Assembly (NCBI GenBank): GCA_014529385.2
Contig: CM043963.1
Location: 110,948,912-111,012,911 of the forward strand
DNA length: 64,000 nucleotides
Source: Adiantum capillus-veneris
Taxonomy: Eukaryota; Streptophyta; Polypodiopsida; Polypodiales; Pteridaceae
Direction: 5' to 3'
The stretch's first letter is position 1, and every line of letters starts with the position of its first letter. This document shows positions 32,505 through 46,229 of the stretch, piece after piece. A program made the translations under genes and the position numbers. The notes beneath the pieces are model-generated. The model searched no databases, had not been told where the DNA came from, and saw only the letters and a list, made by a program, of their open reading frames with translations.

Positions 32505-34925
32505 CTATGGGACCAAAGTTACATGTGATGTAGTATGTGTATGGCTGATGAGTGACTCTCGATGCTCCAAAATTGTAGTGATGAGAGTCGCAATGGAGAG
32601 CCCACACTTTGGTTGGGAGAGGAAAGTGTGTAGGTCTAAGTTATGGCTGAAAATGTGAGAGAAGCAAGTTCGAATGTGATCAAAAGCTGAGCACTCTAGT
32701 AGTGTGTGGTACTCAGACTCTCGAACTTGCAGTGAGCATAATGTGCACAATCGATTTTTGACTCTTCTCCATTGCCCCAACGCCCTATCTCGCATTGAAG
32801 GAAATGGGAGCTAAGCCGAATTGCTGCAATAGTGCGTATCGCGGACAAGGGAATAGGCTCAAAGCATGTAAGTGTGAGTACGGTTTCCTCTCTCAGCGAA
32901 GAACATGGTTTTGTAGTTGGGGGCAATATAGGTGGTGTAATGTATGAAGCGTGACCCACCGGATTTCTCCCAAGCCGTAATACATTGGCGTTGTAGAAAA
33001 GCTTCATTCACTTGAGAGTCAATTGAAGCATCATGTAGCAAGCGTAATGCATCCCATCTCCCAAACCACTTCTTTATGTCTTGCATCCATCCCGTGCTCA
33101 AGATCTTGCTTTTATGCGTCTTTTGAACTTTTTTGCTTGCTTCCCATGCAATTGTAGGAAGTCGATGTGAGGGGCTTTGACGCATCTTTATCATGTACTC
33201 CACAACCCTTTCCATGCCCATAACCTCAATTGGAAGAGATCCCGACTCAAGAAGTAGGAGCATATATGGTGTTTGTGTCTTAACTTGGAGAAAGTTTGTA
33301 AGAAAACGCTTTTGGACATTCTCAAACTCTTTCCAAGTAGACTTTGAGATGCTCCCGCCCCACACTTCAACTCCATAAAGAAGAACCGGTGTCACCAATG
33401 CATCAAAAAGATACTTCTTGAGAACCCAACACTTGATGTTTCCCGCATTACACATGTTCTCAAATGCATAATATGCTCTCTTTCCCGCTTCCAAACGACG
33501 CATAGCACATTCATGCCACTTGTGATTGGATGGAACCTCAAGGCCAAGGTACTTAAAGCTCTCAACAACTTCAAGTGTCTCGTTGTTGTACACAATGCAT
33601 GGCTTCTCCTTATGGTTGGTTTTCACAAGCATAACCTTTGTTTTGGATTCATTTACAATCAGCCCACTATGCAAGCAAAAGTTCTCAAGGACAACCATAA
33701 GCTTTTGTGCATCTTCTAAAGTGTGTGCTAGAAGCACTACATCATCCGCATACAACAAAAGCATGATTACCGCATTGCAAATAGTGACCTCTTCAATGCC
33801 TTCTTCTTGCATAAAGTCAAGTACCATTTGTTCCAATTGATCGATGCATAGACCAAAGAGAGTTGGTGACAATGGACATCCTTGTTTAACCCCAATAGTG
33901 CTTACAAAAATTTCTGAAATTTCTCTTCCCATGCGCAATTGACAAATCACCTTCTCATAGATTCGAGAAACCGCAAGCAGAAACTCACTTGGCACTTGGA
34001 GTTCTTCCATCCTTCTCCACAAATTGTTACGTGGAATCATATCAAAGGCTTTCTTAAAGTCCACAAAACAACAATACAATCGCTTGCCTTTCAACCGACT
34101 TTCCTCCATGAGAACACGAAGAGTGACAAGATGATCAATGGTGCTATGGCATCGACGAAAACCCGCTTGTCCCTTTGCACGCTTGTCATTCTCTTCAGCC
34201 CAATCACTCAATTTCATTTCCATTATGCACCCAAACAACTTTGCCATAAGAGACCCAATCATTATAGTCCGGTAGTTGCTTACATTCTTTACATCCCCTC
34301 CTTTATGCAAAGGCTTAACCCAATTAGTACTCCAATCATAAGGCATACCATGTTGAAGTGCAAGGTTGAACATATCACACATCCACTCATGGGTAAAATC
34401 TCCCGTCCATTTGATCATCTCCGGCTTGATACCTTGAAGATCTCTCGCTTTGCGAGTGGCCAACTTTTCAAGCCCACCGCATACATCCTCAATAGTAAAA
34501 AAAGAGGGCATACATGGGAGTGAACCATAAAATGGTATTTTTTCAGTATTTTCTTGCTCATATAATTGCCTACAATGTGTGTACATATCCACTAGACTCA
34601 AGTTACCAAAATTCTCAATCCGCTTGCCTCTCAAGTTTCTCCAAAATCTTCCACATGCATGTGCCTTTTCTTGGACTTGAAATTCTTGTTGCTTTACTTC
34701 CCATCTTCTTCTCTTCTTTTGAATCAATGCCTTGTATGTATGCAAATGACTTTGATAGTTGTCTTTGTCCATAGTTGCATCAAGCTTTATCAAGGACTTT
34801 CGAGCATCTTGACATTCTTTATCAAACCACCTTTTGCGTGATCTATCTTTGTTGATACCATGGAGATGCTTTATGGCAAAGCATTCTTCCGCACAAGAAC
34901 AAATAGCTTTTTGAAAGCTTCCCAT
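32505..34925 (-). pseudogene. LINE ORF2, reverse transcriptase and C-terminal part (frameshifted)
   Basis: The frame 32859-34925 (688 codons) carries the RT: KGQAGFRRCHSTIDHLV (~251), FVDFKKAFD (287-295, motif A), GVKQGCPLSPTLFGL (346) and YADDVVLL (392-399, motif C). All catalytic Asp are present. Near 32870 the frame shifts: the expected next part (FEPIPLSAIRTIAAIRLSSH) continues in 32696-33007. It shifts back near 32770 into 32505-32795, where CTLCSLQ...HTLLEC looks like the terminal zinc-finger-like segment. With the 5' shift near 34910 this copy cannot make a full ORF2 protein. Confidence 0.85.
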
Positions 34926-35899
34926 TTATTTTCCAATGGTGCATCACATTGAAGCTTTGTCATCCATAATTTTTGCTCAACCATTTCAATGTACATTGGT
35001 GCCCGTTTGAAATCCATACATAGTGATAACTTCTCTTTCCTTTGGCTGAGATTATCATGCTTAGTTGCTTCTCCACATGAAAGGTCAATACATAAGGTGC
35101 GATGGTCGGATTCCGGGGTCCATTGACCAAACATAAAACTCTTTATGCGATACATGATGGCTTCAGAGAGTAGCATATAGTCAATCACACTATCCCCATT
35201 ATGTCTTCTACATGTAAATCCATTGGTTCCACTCCACAAAGATACACCATTGGCAATGAGCATACCCGTGCTATTACACATGTGTAAAAGTAACTTTCCA
35301 TAGTGATCCGGCTCTTTCTCATCCATTGAAGTACGATCATACAAGTGATTTTCCTCCAACTCCCTTGAAATGTATGGCATATCAAATTGTTGAGTATCAT
35401 GTTGCAATGTTTTCATGCGAGCATTCATATCCCCAAATACAATAACATCACCTTCACCTTTGAAATAAGCAATGTCCTCTTCCAAATCAGAAAATGGTTG
35501 ATCTCTATCCATGCAAGCATAAAAGGGAGAATCATGATGAGGAATGTAGCAACCGGCTACAAAAATGGGTGCTCTTTTTGGTGTCATAATTTTCAGCCAT
35601 ACATAACGTTTGTACTTGTCATCTTTCACAATTGATACAAAATCTTCCAATCCTTTCTTAACCATACATGCTAACCCTCCTTGTCCTCTTTGTTGCTTGA
35701 GATTCTTTGACCACATCAATGAATGTACATTGTAATCCTCCAAGCCGTCAATCCTTTGTGTATCATGCTCCCAAGTTTCAACAAGAAGTACAACATCGGC
35801 TTTGTTTGTTAGTTCATCAATGCCAACCCCCGCATTCCATGGGTATCCATTACAATTCCAAAAGCATATTTTCAATTGTAACTCGGTCTCATAGGTCAC
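34871..35899 (-). pseudogene. LINE ORF2, apurinic/apyrimidinic-type endonuclease part, 342 aa
   Basis: N-terminal endonuclease of the LINE. It nicks target DNA to prime reverse transcription. Signature residues: N15 and N17 (CFWNCNG), VETW, FGDMNARM, SVIDYMLLS and the terminal ESDHR. The domain looks catalytically complete. It is cut off from the RT by a frame change inside the ~55-nt overlap 34871-34925; one base missing from the A5 run at 34908-34912 (minus strand) would explain it. No classic slippery heptamer is apparent, so mutation is more likely than programmed frameshifting. The start lies 6 nt after the ORF1 stop. Confidence 0.85.
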
Positions 35900-35905
35900 G
35901 CATCC

Positions 35906-36856
35906 CTATTTGCTTGAGAGACTTGCCTCCTCCTTGGGCACATTTTCTTCATGAGAGATCTCCTTGTTTTTATTATTCTTTTCCTCATATGCCTTGCGAC
36001 GCATATTTTGTTGCTTAATAGTGCGATTTTCACATACAAAACATTTTGTATCCCTCAAATAGATCCAACTATTATCAAGGATAATCTTTCGCTTGGTCTC
36101 ATCCGGCATGGTGCATACAATTGGCCGTTCTCCCGAGCGAGGAGCTCCTTGCTTCCCCACTCTATGTGCTCCATAGACCATAACTCCGGACATGCCAAAG
36201 TGGGTTTTGAAGAAATCTTCAATAACAATGGCAAGAGAAGGAGGTGTCTTTAACTTCTCTTCGGGAATTCCACGAATAACAATGTTCTTGGAACGTCGCT
36301 CCCGTTCCTTCAACTCCTCCACATCCACATTCTCAACATTCTTTGTTTGAGCCATAGCTTGCATGAGTGAGGAATTAGAAACCACATTGCTACCACATAC
36401 ATCAGCCCAAGACTTGTTTGTGCATACATTTTTCATGTCGGATACATCCCGGCTCATAGTGTCAAATTTCTCCTCTTTCAATACATGGTCATGCTCTACT
36501 TTGCTCATCCGCTCCTTCAAAGCATTCAAGTCCACAAGAGAGCGTTTACATTCCTTGACTTCCTCTTCAAGTTGCATCAAACGTGTTGTTTGCATCTCAA
36601 GTGTCCTCTTGAGATTTTCATTCTCAACCACAAGTACCCTTAGTGTGCCATTCTCCATTGCAAGTGCTCGTAAGTCTTCGCCTTGTTTGTTTACGGTCTC
36701 TTGCAATGATACCAAGTACGCCATGATCATGGTTTCCGATGTCGTTGGTTGGGTGGTTGTGTTGCTATCTCCACACTTAGGAGATTTTGGATCACTTTCC
36801 ACAATGGTTGTGGATCTTGTTGAAGAAGAAGAACCCTTGCGAGTGCCGGAAGACAT
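35906..36856 (-). CDS. LINE ORF1 RNA-binding protein, 316 aa
   Basis: Residues ~50-130 form a coiled coil (QETVNKQGEDLRALAMENG, then LEMQTTRLMQLEEEVKEC). From ~190, SKNIVIRGIPEE begins an L1-type RRM-like domain, followed by YGAHRVGK and IVCTMPDETKRKIILDN, ending in a basic Lys-rich tail with FVCENRTIKQQNMRRK. This is the Transposase_22/L1 ORF1p layout (coiled-coil trimer, RRM, C-terminal domain), not the CCHC-knuckle type common in angiosperm L1s. It would coat LINE RNA and act as a nucleic-acid chaperone. The frame is intact, unlike ORF2. The start is the first Met, in MSSGTRKGSSSSTRS. Confidence 0.85.
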   Translation of the reverse strand: MSSGTRKGSSSSTRSTTIVESDPKSPKCGDSNTTTQPTTSETMIMAYLVSLQETVNKQGEDLRALAMENGTLRVLVVENENLKRTLEMQTTRLMQLEEEVKECKRSLVDLNALKERMSKVEHDHVLKEEKFDTMSRDVSDMKNVCTNKSWADVCGSNVVSNSSLMQAMAQTKNVENVDVEELKERERRSKNIVIRGIPEEKLKTPPSLAIVIEDFFKTHFGMSGVMVYGAHRVGKQGAPRSGERPIVCTMPDETKRKIILDNSWIYLRDTKCFVCENRTIKQQNMRRKAYEEKNNKNKEISHEENVPKEEASLSSK

Positions 36857-37065
36857 TGTATGTAAAATAGGAGATGAGAATCAATTTTGTTGAACCTGTT
36901 CACTTCGGAAATGCTGCTACAGAAACGCCTTCCATAACTCTGAAAATTTCTGTCTTTACATCAATGCGTAGAGGACTTCGTGCTCTTCGATTGAAGCTAT
37001 AGATCACCCAAATCGGAGTTCGGATGAAGAAGTTATGATCAAAAGAGTGGACTGCTGTCTACTAG

Positions 37066-37068
<3 letters not shown>

Positions 37069-37122
<54 letters not shown>
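37069..37122. repeat. (GA)n tract at LINE 5' side
   Basis: About 27 GA units directly beyond the LINE 5' region. Confidence 0.95.
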
Positions 37123-37123
<1 letters not shown>

Positions 37124-37519
37124 ACTATCTTGCTTATTGCAGAGGTGAGACTACTAGAGTTTTAAAAGGTGGGTATCAAGAGCCGGAGAGGTATATATGG
37201 AGAGAGAAGCCCACTTTGGAGGCCTGTAAAGGACCTGCTTTGAGCTAAGTAACGTGATTGTGCATGCGACAAGCTGGAAAGGGGGGAACCAGCTTCTGGA
37301 GGACATCTGGTATGCTCGTGTGGGGGAGCTCAAGGTGCTAGAAGTAGGACAAGCTTGCGGCCTTGGCTACACACAGGAGAGCCACCATCTTAGGTGCCAA
37401 GACAAAGTGGGCGGCTAGGAGGCAATGTAGAACGTTGAGCTTACGAAGGGTAGCCATGGCACTAACAAGCCGCAAAGCAAGCTTGCTGAGAGCTTGCTGG
37501 TGGCAGTGCATATACCTGA

Positions 37520-37558
<39 letters not shown>

Positions 37559-38163
37559 GAGATTAATTATAGGTGTAGCTTTCTGGTAGCTGTAAATCCC
37601 TACAGAGTAGCAAAATCCAATTTGGGAGGCTTTTAGGAGTAAGTTGGTGGCGAGTGCGACGCGTCGACAAGGGGGTAAAGAGGGGCCATGCCACTGCCGA
37701 AGGTGGCGCCGTTTTACTAGTTTTATAAAAGTTGAGCGAGTAGAGGTTGCATGTGAAAGAGTATGTCCCTACGATTTTAGAGCCATTATTATGTGATACA
37801 TATATGTAGGGCGTACCAGTTCAATTTAAATCAAAGAATCGAGCATGAGGAGAGAGAGGTTCTTCACACTTGTGACGGTTGTAGAGATGAAAATACACGG
37901 AGATATTTTTTCCTCCAGTGTCGATATATGCGAGCAAAGAAAACATCGCTATCTAGGCTTGGCAGCGGGATGCTGCTAGTCACTATGAGGCTTTCACAGT
38001 AGCACAATGGCGACGGGCGCTAGGCAAGGAGACAAAGCCAATGGCACTTTGAGCTATTTAGGAGGATGCATAGTAGGATAGTAACAAGAGTTTATGGCTG
38101 ACAACTCCTTGTTGTCGTCAAGGCATCACTAATGGAATCTCAAAACAAACTAATGGTTTTTAA

Positions 38164-38330
38164 TGTTTTAGAGCCATTATGAGATACATATATGCAGGGC
38201 GTACCAGCTAAATTTAAATAAAAAAACAAGCATGAGGAGAGTATATGTTTTAGAGCCATTATGAGATACATATATGCACGGCGTACCAGCTCAATTTAAA
38301 TAAAAAAACAAGCATGAGGAGAGTATATGC
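38164..38330. repeat. 83-bp tandem duplication
   Basis: Two nearly identical units (TGTTTTAGAGCCATTATGAG...GAGGAGAGTATA) at 38164 and 38247. A diverged third copy lies at ~37773-37855. Confidence 0.85.
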
Positions 38331-38570
38331 GCTCTTATTTTGTCAGAGTGGAGAGAAGCCGTGTGATCGAGGTCGTGCAAGCAGGAGGCGGAGGGGGGAA
38401 GCAGAGGTCGCAAGCAGGAGATGGAAGATGGGAGACAAAGGCGCGGGGTGGGACAGACGTCATGCAAGCAAGAGATGGAGGAGGAGACACAGGCACACAT
38501 GACGTGCAGGACCAGGTGAGCTAAAAGGACTATTTTTTAAAATTTGATGTGCGGAAGAGTCGTTAGATCA

Positions 38571-38757
38571 ATGCAGTTTCTCTTGTGGTGTAGGGCAATG
38601 CACATAAGGTGGATCTTTGTTGCACCCGGGCTCGAATCTGGCAAGCAATTTTTTTGAAAGCAAGGGAGCTATAGATTGAGACATTGTTGAGGAGGAATCT
38701 TGAGATGATCTTCCCAATAAGTAGGGGTACCAATTAAAATCAATTAAAAAAAATAGC
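38571..38757 (+). mobile_element. Possible tRNA-derived SINE
   Basis: TGTAGGGCAATGC resembles a pol III A box. GGGCTCGAATCTGGC, about 40 nt on, resembles a B box. The segment ends in an A-rich stretch (AATTAAAATCAATTAAAAAAAA). No clear target duplication. Confidence 0.3.
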
Positions 38758-40472
38758 GAAATAATTGAGAGATTCTCTTAAATATTTTGCGCGAATGCAT
38801 TGGAGGGAAGGTAATGCTCTACTAGTCTGTTTCATTATTCCTCCCTGTGTGACATGTATTCCGATTCCAAAATGAGGGAATTGATTTGAGAGGCCATGAA
38901 TAACTTTCTTCTAAAGGATACTCCTAAAAGGAGCTGCAAGAAGGGGACATGGGGAGGAGGCAAGCTATGCAAGAAATGGTCATGGACTGACTACCCATAG
39001 AAAGTCGTCAGGATGAAATGTGGCAAGGGAGAGGAAGAGCCACAACGGTAGGAGGAAACGCACAGATTTGTACATAGGCAAAGGGAAATACATAAAATTT
39101 ACCCTTCAAAGGGATGATAAGGGTCACCCTTCAAAAATGAACCTTGCCTGTCAAATTCTCTAAAACAGAGGTAGAAAAAGAACTCAATGTTGAGAGTCGA
39201 GAGGACTATTCAGGAGTGTAAAAGGAGAATGAAAATTCTCATAAGATCTCTCAAGAACTTAAGTACGATACTCTAGAATGAAGAACACGAATAATGATGG
39301 GTGGGAATTGGAGGCAAAATGGGTAGAAGGGCATGTGGATGGGCATGAGGGCTACAAAACTTCATAGACTCCTCAAATTTTCCCAAAAGAGTCTAAACCT
39401 CAATGTGTCATACTCACATGCGTTGGTGTCTTCCACCCCCTTCTAAAAACTCAAGGTTTCGAAAGTGTTTGTGTTATACTTCTATGCTTTGGACTCTTCC
39501 ATCTCTTCCTCAAAACTCAAAAGTTTCCAAAAGCGTAAACCTCCACCATGTTTCATCTTCCCAACTCCTATTTGCAAAACTTTTTTAATCAAAAGTAACC
39601 AAGAGCTTATTCTAAGATAACACGAGTCATCTGATGGATCTTTAAGGACTGTCTGAAATTTCAAGAGCCTCTACTATTATTCTATATACTACTATGTAAT
39701 GGAGCTTCTTCTTTTGAAGCTCATGATCCTTTGAAAGCCCTATGAATCCACTTGTTTTCTCTGCTATATACTTGTATTGAGTATGCATTGATTCATTGAA
39801 GAGAAGGAAAACAACAAATGATGAGATTAGGAAATCCACTAAGTTGCTTAAGTTAAGGAGATCTTAGCCTCCATGATCCTATGTATACTCAGTTTCTCTT
39901 TGTTGTAAAGAGATCCAAGAGCATAATGAAAAGCGTTTTGAAGCCCTCAGTCTTATGTCATCTCATGTAAATAATCTTCTCCATATTTTTGTTTATGTGG
40001 ACACACTGTTTTGAATATGTATGTGGAAATGGTTCTTGGTTATTCGCTTAAAAATGTAATCTATGCTAAGGTGAGTTTATGCATCAAACAAGTTCAAGCT
40101 AATTAAAGTCTCATCAATATCAGAGCCTAAGGTTTTTCTCTCTTGCATAAGGTAGAGAACTCTCATAGCATATTCTTTTTGGGAGTAGTATTCTTTTCTT
40201 TAGCTTCTAAGCTACTTGGTTTTTAAAAAGAGGAGAGAGAAATGAAAAAACATAAGGTGTTTAAAGATCACCATGGAGAATAATCCATCTCATGAGATTA
40301 ATTGACATAAAATCAGTTTTAAGGAAGATGAAGCATCAACATAGGAACTCATGCAATAAGGTATTTAGTACAAAGGCTGCATGAAGCACAACATAATCCC
40401 AATTTAAAATCCATGGTACAAGGATTGATGTTTTCACAGACATGGTTCTTACCACAATGAATCCTCCTCTAC

Positions 40473-41050
40473 TGTTAGGAATAAAGGTGTAGCTAAATAG
40501 AGGTTAGAGTCGTTTATTTAATGGAGAGAGATGATAGAGAGAGAGAGAGCACATACGATATATGTGGTTCACCCAATGTGGGTTACATCCACGGAAAAGC
40601 AGCCACTTAATGGCTTTTGCACTTCAAACTAGAAGTAAGTTACAAAGGGATTCGCAACGCTTTATGAAACTCCTGCTTTTGTTCACTCTCACCACCGCAC
40701 ACACCTTCACCTCCCCTTACAATCTTCACCACTTCAATCCCTTTTGTGTGTAGAAGAGGCCTCTTTTAATAGACCAAAAGTGTTACCCTCTCTCATGAGA
40801 GACACTTGTGTGTATCCGCCTTGTGTAGATGAGTTCGATTAGAACTCTCCCATGCACCCATGTGTGGTCATCCTTAGGTAGAGAAGTTTGCCTGAATTCG
40901 TCCATGCACACATGTGTAGAAGTAGACAAGTCCGCCTGAAACTCATCCACTGATCATTGAATTTAGCTATCGGCCAAAGACTTCCAACCATCGGCCAGCT
41001 GACCATTTTTCTATCACTTTTTGACCACCGTTGACCATAATGTTCCAACA
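40473..41050 (+). repeat. Probable solo LTR, 578 bp
   Basis: Starts TGTTAGGAA and ends TTCCAACA, inverted termini with TG...CA. The segment GTGGTTCACCC-ATGTGGGTTACATCCACGG (40563-40594) resembles the transcribed part of many plant Copia LTRs. A short GA run lies at 40537-40549. No PBS or polypurine tract borders it and no clear 5-bp duplication is seen. Confidence 0.55.
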
Positions 41051-41309
41051 AAAAGGAATATACTGACGACCAGGCTTGAAATTTTTGTTTTTTGGCGAGT
41101 GGTTTTTCTCACGCACGATGGCTTCTCCTCATAAGGAGGCCTTATAAATGTGCATTTTTGAGTTTAAAAGATCTACGAGGGGTGACTTATACAAGATGGT
41201 GAGCAAGTATTTCCAAGCAACAAAATAAACAAATGAGTTTCTTTTGGGATTGTCACTACTAGTTTAACAAATTTGGAATTGCAATGGTTATTTAGACACA
41301 GTATATCGA

Positions 41310-41480
41310 GTGCCCAAAAAAAATGCTCAAGAAGGGAACTTCTCTTGTAGTAGAAACTACCTTGTACAAGAGGGAGACATAAAGGTCTAATCGCGTGCCC
41401 AAAAAAAATGCTCAAGAAGGGAACTTCTCTTGTAGTAGAAACTACCTTGTACAAGAGGGAGACATAAAGGTAGACCTTTG
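41310..41480. repeat. 85-bp tandem duplication
   Basis: TGCCCAAAAAAAATGCTCAAG begins at 41311 and 41396, each followed by the same segment to GACATAAAGGT. Confidence 0.9.
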
Positions 41481-41879
41481 TACTCTCTTTTTATATCTTT
41501 CCATAGATTAGGGTTCCATGTATCAATGTTGTCATCTATGCTCAATAATAAACCACACAAAAGAGATAGTTCAAAGAGGGAGTTTAAAATGATAATGATT
41601 GTTGATCACTTATGTTAGCTAATTTTGACAAGTCTTCTTAGAGACTATAAAGGCCCCTTTTTTCTTTATGTAACCCTCTCTAGAAAATGCAGCCTCCAAA
41701 CTTGAATCATTTGATTTAAGACCATGAACTTGTGCATATGGAATGAGTCTTCACAAAGGCACTGATGGGCACTCAAAACAAATAAACACCCTTGTTGTTT
41801 TAAGAATTTATTGATCTCCCCTAGATCCATATGAAAGTGATTGTCATCCACGTCATCTAAAATAGCCTCCACCCAAGAT

Positions 41880-42410
41880 GGAACTAGCTCCATGGAAGCT
41901 TTCTACCTAGCTAAGTGAGGAGCTACATCATTCCATGACTCTAAACCAAGGCCTATACTCTATCTCCATGGAAGATTTCTACCTAGCTAAGTAAGGAGCT
42001 ACATCATTCATTGACCCTAAACCAAGACCTATACTCTAGCTCCATGGTAGCTTTCTACCTAGCTAAGTGAGAAGCTAATAAAATCATTCACTGACCCTAA
42101 CCCAAGAGCTATACTCAAACTCTCATTACCTGTCATTTGAAATAGCCCCCACCTTAGATGCAATGCAAAAGGGAATTAACTCCATGGCAGCTTTTTACCT
42201 ACTAAGTGAGGAGCTACATCATTCACTGACCCCAACGCAAGACATGTACTCTTGCTCTCATCACTGGTTATCTGAAATAGACCCCACCTGTATGGAATGG
42301 AACTAAATCCATGGTGGCTTCCTACCTACTAAGTGAGGAGCTACATCATTCACATCAATCCCTGACCCTAACCCAAGACCTGTACTCTATCTCTCATTAC
42401 CATGAAGATC
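41880..42410. repeat. Degenerate minisatellite, five to six units
   Basis: Units of ~80-120 bp built on CTCCATGG-AGC-TTCTACCTA, CTAAGTGAGGAGCTACATCATTCA and CTGACCCTAA-CCAAGACCTATACTC. No coding sense. Confidence 0.8.
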
Positions 42411-44029
<1,619 letters not shown>

Positions 44030-46138
44030 TATAAGGAACTCAGACTCCTTAGACAACATTTTTGCTTATAATTAGAGGTCAATCCCGTGGGATGCCCTCA
44101 GGTGTAAGATTATAGAGGGTGTAGCTGCTATTAGCAAGACATACAATCCTATGTATGCGAGAATCTTAGACCAATGAGAGACCAATTGTAAGCCCCAAAG
44201 AGACATAGTTACGGGCTACACAGCAAGTGAATTGTGAAATAAAATCATTCAACACCTCTGGTGTTATGATTTGGTTGATAAACTCTTTCTGGATTTCTTA
44301 GAGTGTGGTTGACACCTTATAAACTAGTTTCTGTTTCAATGAGGTTATAGTTTCCACAACAAATACATTTTCACATCATTTTTCAACCCTATGCTTGCTT
44401 GGTCTTTTTTTTCTTGTGATGAGAACCCACATTACTATCTGAAGTCCTCATTGTGGTCCACATTACTGTCTAAGGTCCTTGCTGTGGTCATGGAGTTATC
44501 TTAGACCTTAGGAGGTGCCCAAGTAATATCATAGACTTGCAAGGTTCTATGGTTGGACTGCTACGCCTTTTTTAAATACTCCAAGGGACAAATTTTTGGT
44601 ATACCATTTTTTTTCCTTAGCATAGCTTGAACGTCTTTTTTTAAGGGGGATGATGATATCGCCCATATCTCAAGAATTTGGTTCACGTGATGGTTCTAAA
44701 ATTTGAGTTTCTAACAATGAACCACTAATTTGTGGTGGTTATAACATGCATCATAACTATTTTTTCCAACATTCCTGCAGTTGTTCTAATCTGTCCTCAT
44801 ATTCGCTCAAAATTTGTCTATGCTTGGTTTTTTTTGGCTCAGTGATTAGATTCCCCCAAGGGGTGAATTAGGCTCCATACTTAACGTATACAACAAGGTT
44901 CTCAACAAAGGATTTTGAGAGGGTTGTTGAACAAGAGAAATTATCTTCTCAAGAATGAGATGTTAATCGCTCTCCTAGCCCCACCATGAAGAGACAAAGG
45001 TCTCTCTCGAGCAAAATTATTCTTCCAGAACTAGGAGAAGTGAAAGAGGTCACTTCCATCAAAGGAGGAGAAGATCTTCCTTCCTTAAATATAGACTAAG
45101 GTTTAGATATACAAAATGTTCAATGATTTAATGCAATGTTTCTTATCTCTCAATGTGCATTAAAATGTTCTCAAAATGTTCGTTGTGTACACTAATGTTT
45201 TCAAGGAATAAGTTTTGCAATGATTCACTAAAACTCCTTCTTAACTTTCCATCTAGCATGAGGAAAGTATTTTTGCTTGAATGTAGATTCCAAGCAAACA
45301 TGAGCTATCTTCCACTTGATCCATGCATAATCGAGGATAACTATGATTTCAAGGGAGGTGTATGTGTCATCAAAATTTAATTTTGATAAATCTCAAGCTT
45401 TATCATGACCTTTCTCTTGTAGACGTTAGGATGGATAGACATATAACATAAGATCGCAAATCTGCACACCATATAGGATAAAGGCCACAAGAGACGGGAG
45501 ACATCAACTGAAAAGTATTTTTGTCATACTTTGCCATATGAGCAAAAAAGAATGCTTGAAAAAAACCGAAAGAGAATGAGACACAATGCCTAAAACGGCA
45601 GGAAAAAAGAGACATAAAAAATAAAAGGTGTCCTCAAAATGGAGATATGAAACTCAAGATTTGTGGCCGCACTATGTACTATATAGCACTATTTTTATAA
45701 ATAAAATATTGATGCTTAAAATAGAAAAGTGATGATGGACGCTTCACAAAGATAAAACCTATACCAAGTTCAATTGTATAAAACATTGCAAAACTTGCAG
45801 CTACAAACTCCGTTTTTTGCAACCCAAAACTCTAAACAAAGAGTGTAAGCAGACGAGAAAGTTTTGGCCAAAAGACCCTTAAAAATTGATCTAAAGTTGA
45901 GGGTGTCAAAAGACAAATTTAAAAGTAAGAAAAAGTCAATCACATTGATTAGCAACACACACCACTCAAAACACTAATTACATTCCCCTCTCAATACAAA
46001 ACAGTCACTATTAACAAGAATCTCTCCTCAAAATTGAAAATCTTGCAAACAAACCATGCACACATACTTTGTTCCTGCACCACTGGTTGCATCGCTACGT
46101 GATCGTTATCGCTTTGATTCCATGGGGGGGGGGGGGGG

Positions 46139-46229
<91 letters not shown>

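Larger units (their letters stand above)
32473..37060 (-). mobile_element. L1-like LINE, nearly full length, with TATC tail
   Basis: Two-gene LINE in minus orientation: ORF1 (35906-36856), a 6-nt gap, then ORF2 (32505-35899) with endonuclease, reverse transcriptase and a C-terminal Cys-rich region. The 3' UTR is only ~30 nt (ending AATAAATTC) and is followed not by poly(A) but by (TATC)n and (TC)n. The 5' side ends near another GA tract (37069-37122), so the LINE sits between two GA tracts of the same strand. The 5' boundary is approximate and no separate target duplication can be distinguished from GA repeats. Confidence 0.85.
37123..40472. other. Decayed intergenic stretch
   Basis: No gene found. 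(TG)17 at 37522-37556. A repeat beginning TTTTAGAGCCATTAT occurs three times (37776, 38167, 38250). Low-information AT-rich DNA follows to 40472. Confidence 0.6.

Noticed and set aside
34908-34912. Programmed -1 frameshift between LINE endonuclease and RT
   Set aside because: No X-XXY-YYZ heptamer in the right register; a single-base deletion in the A run is simpler, and other shifts occur in the same gene.
44641-44670. AAGGGGGATGATGATATCGCC as polypurine tract and LTR start
   Set aside because: No second LTR, PBS or pol sequence nearby.
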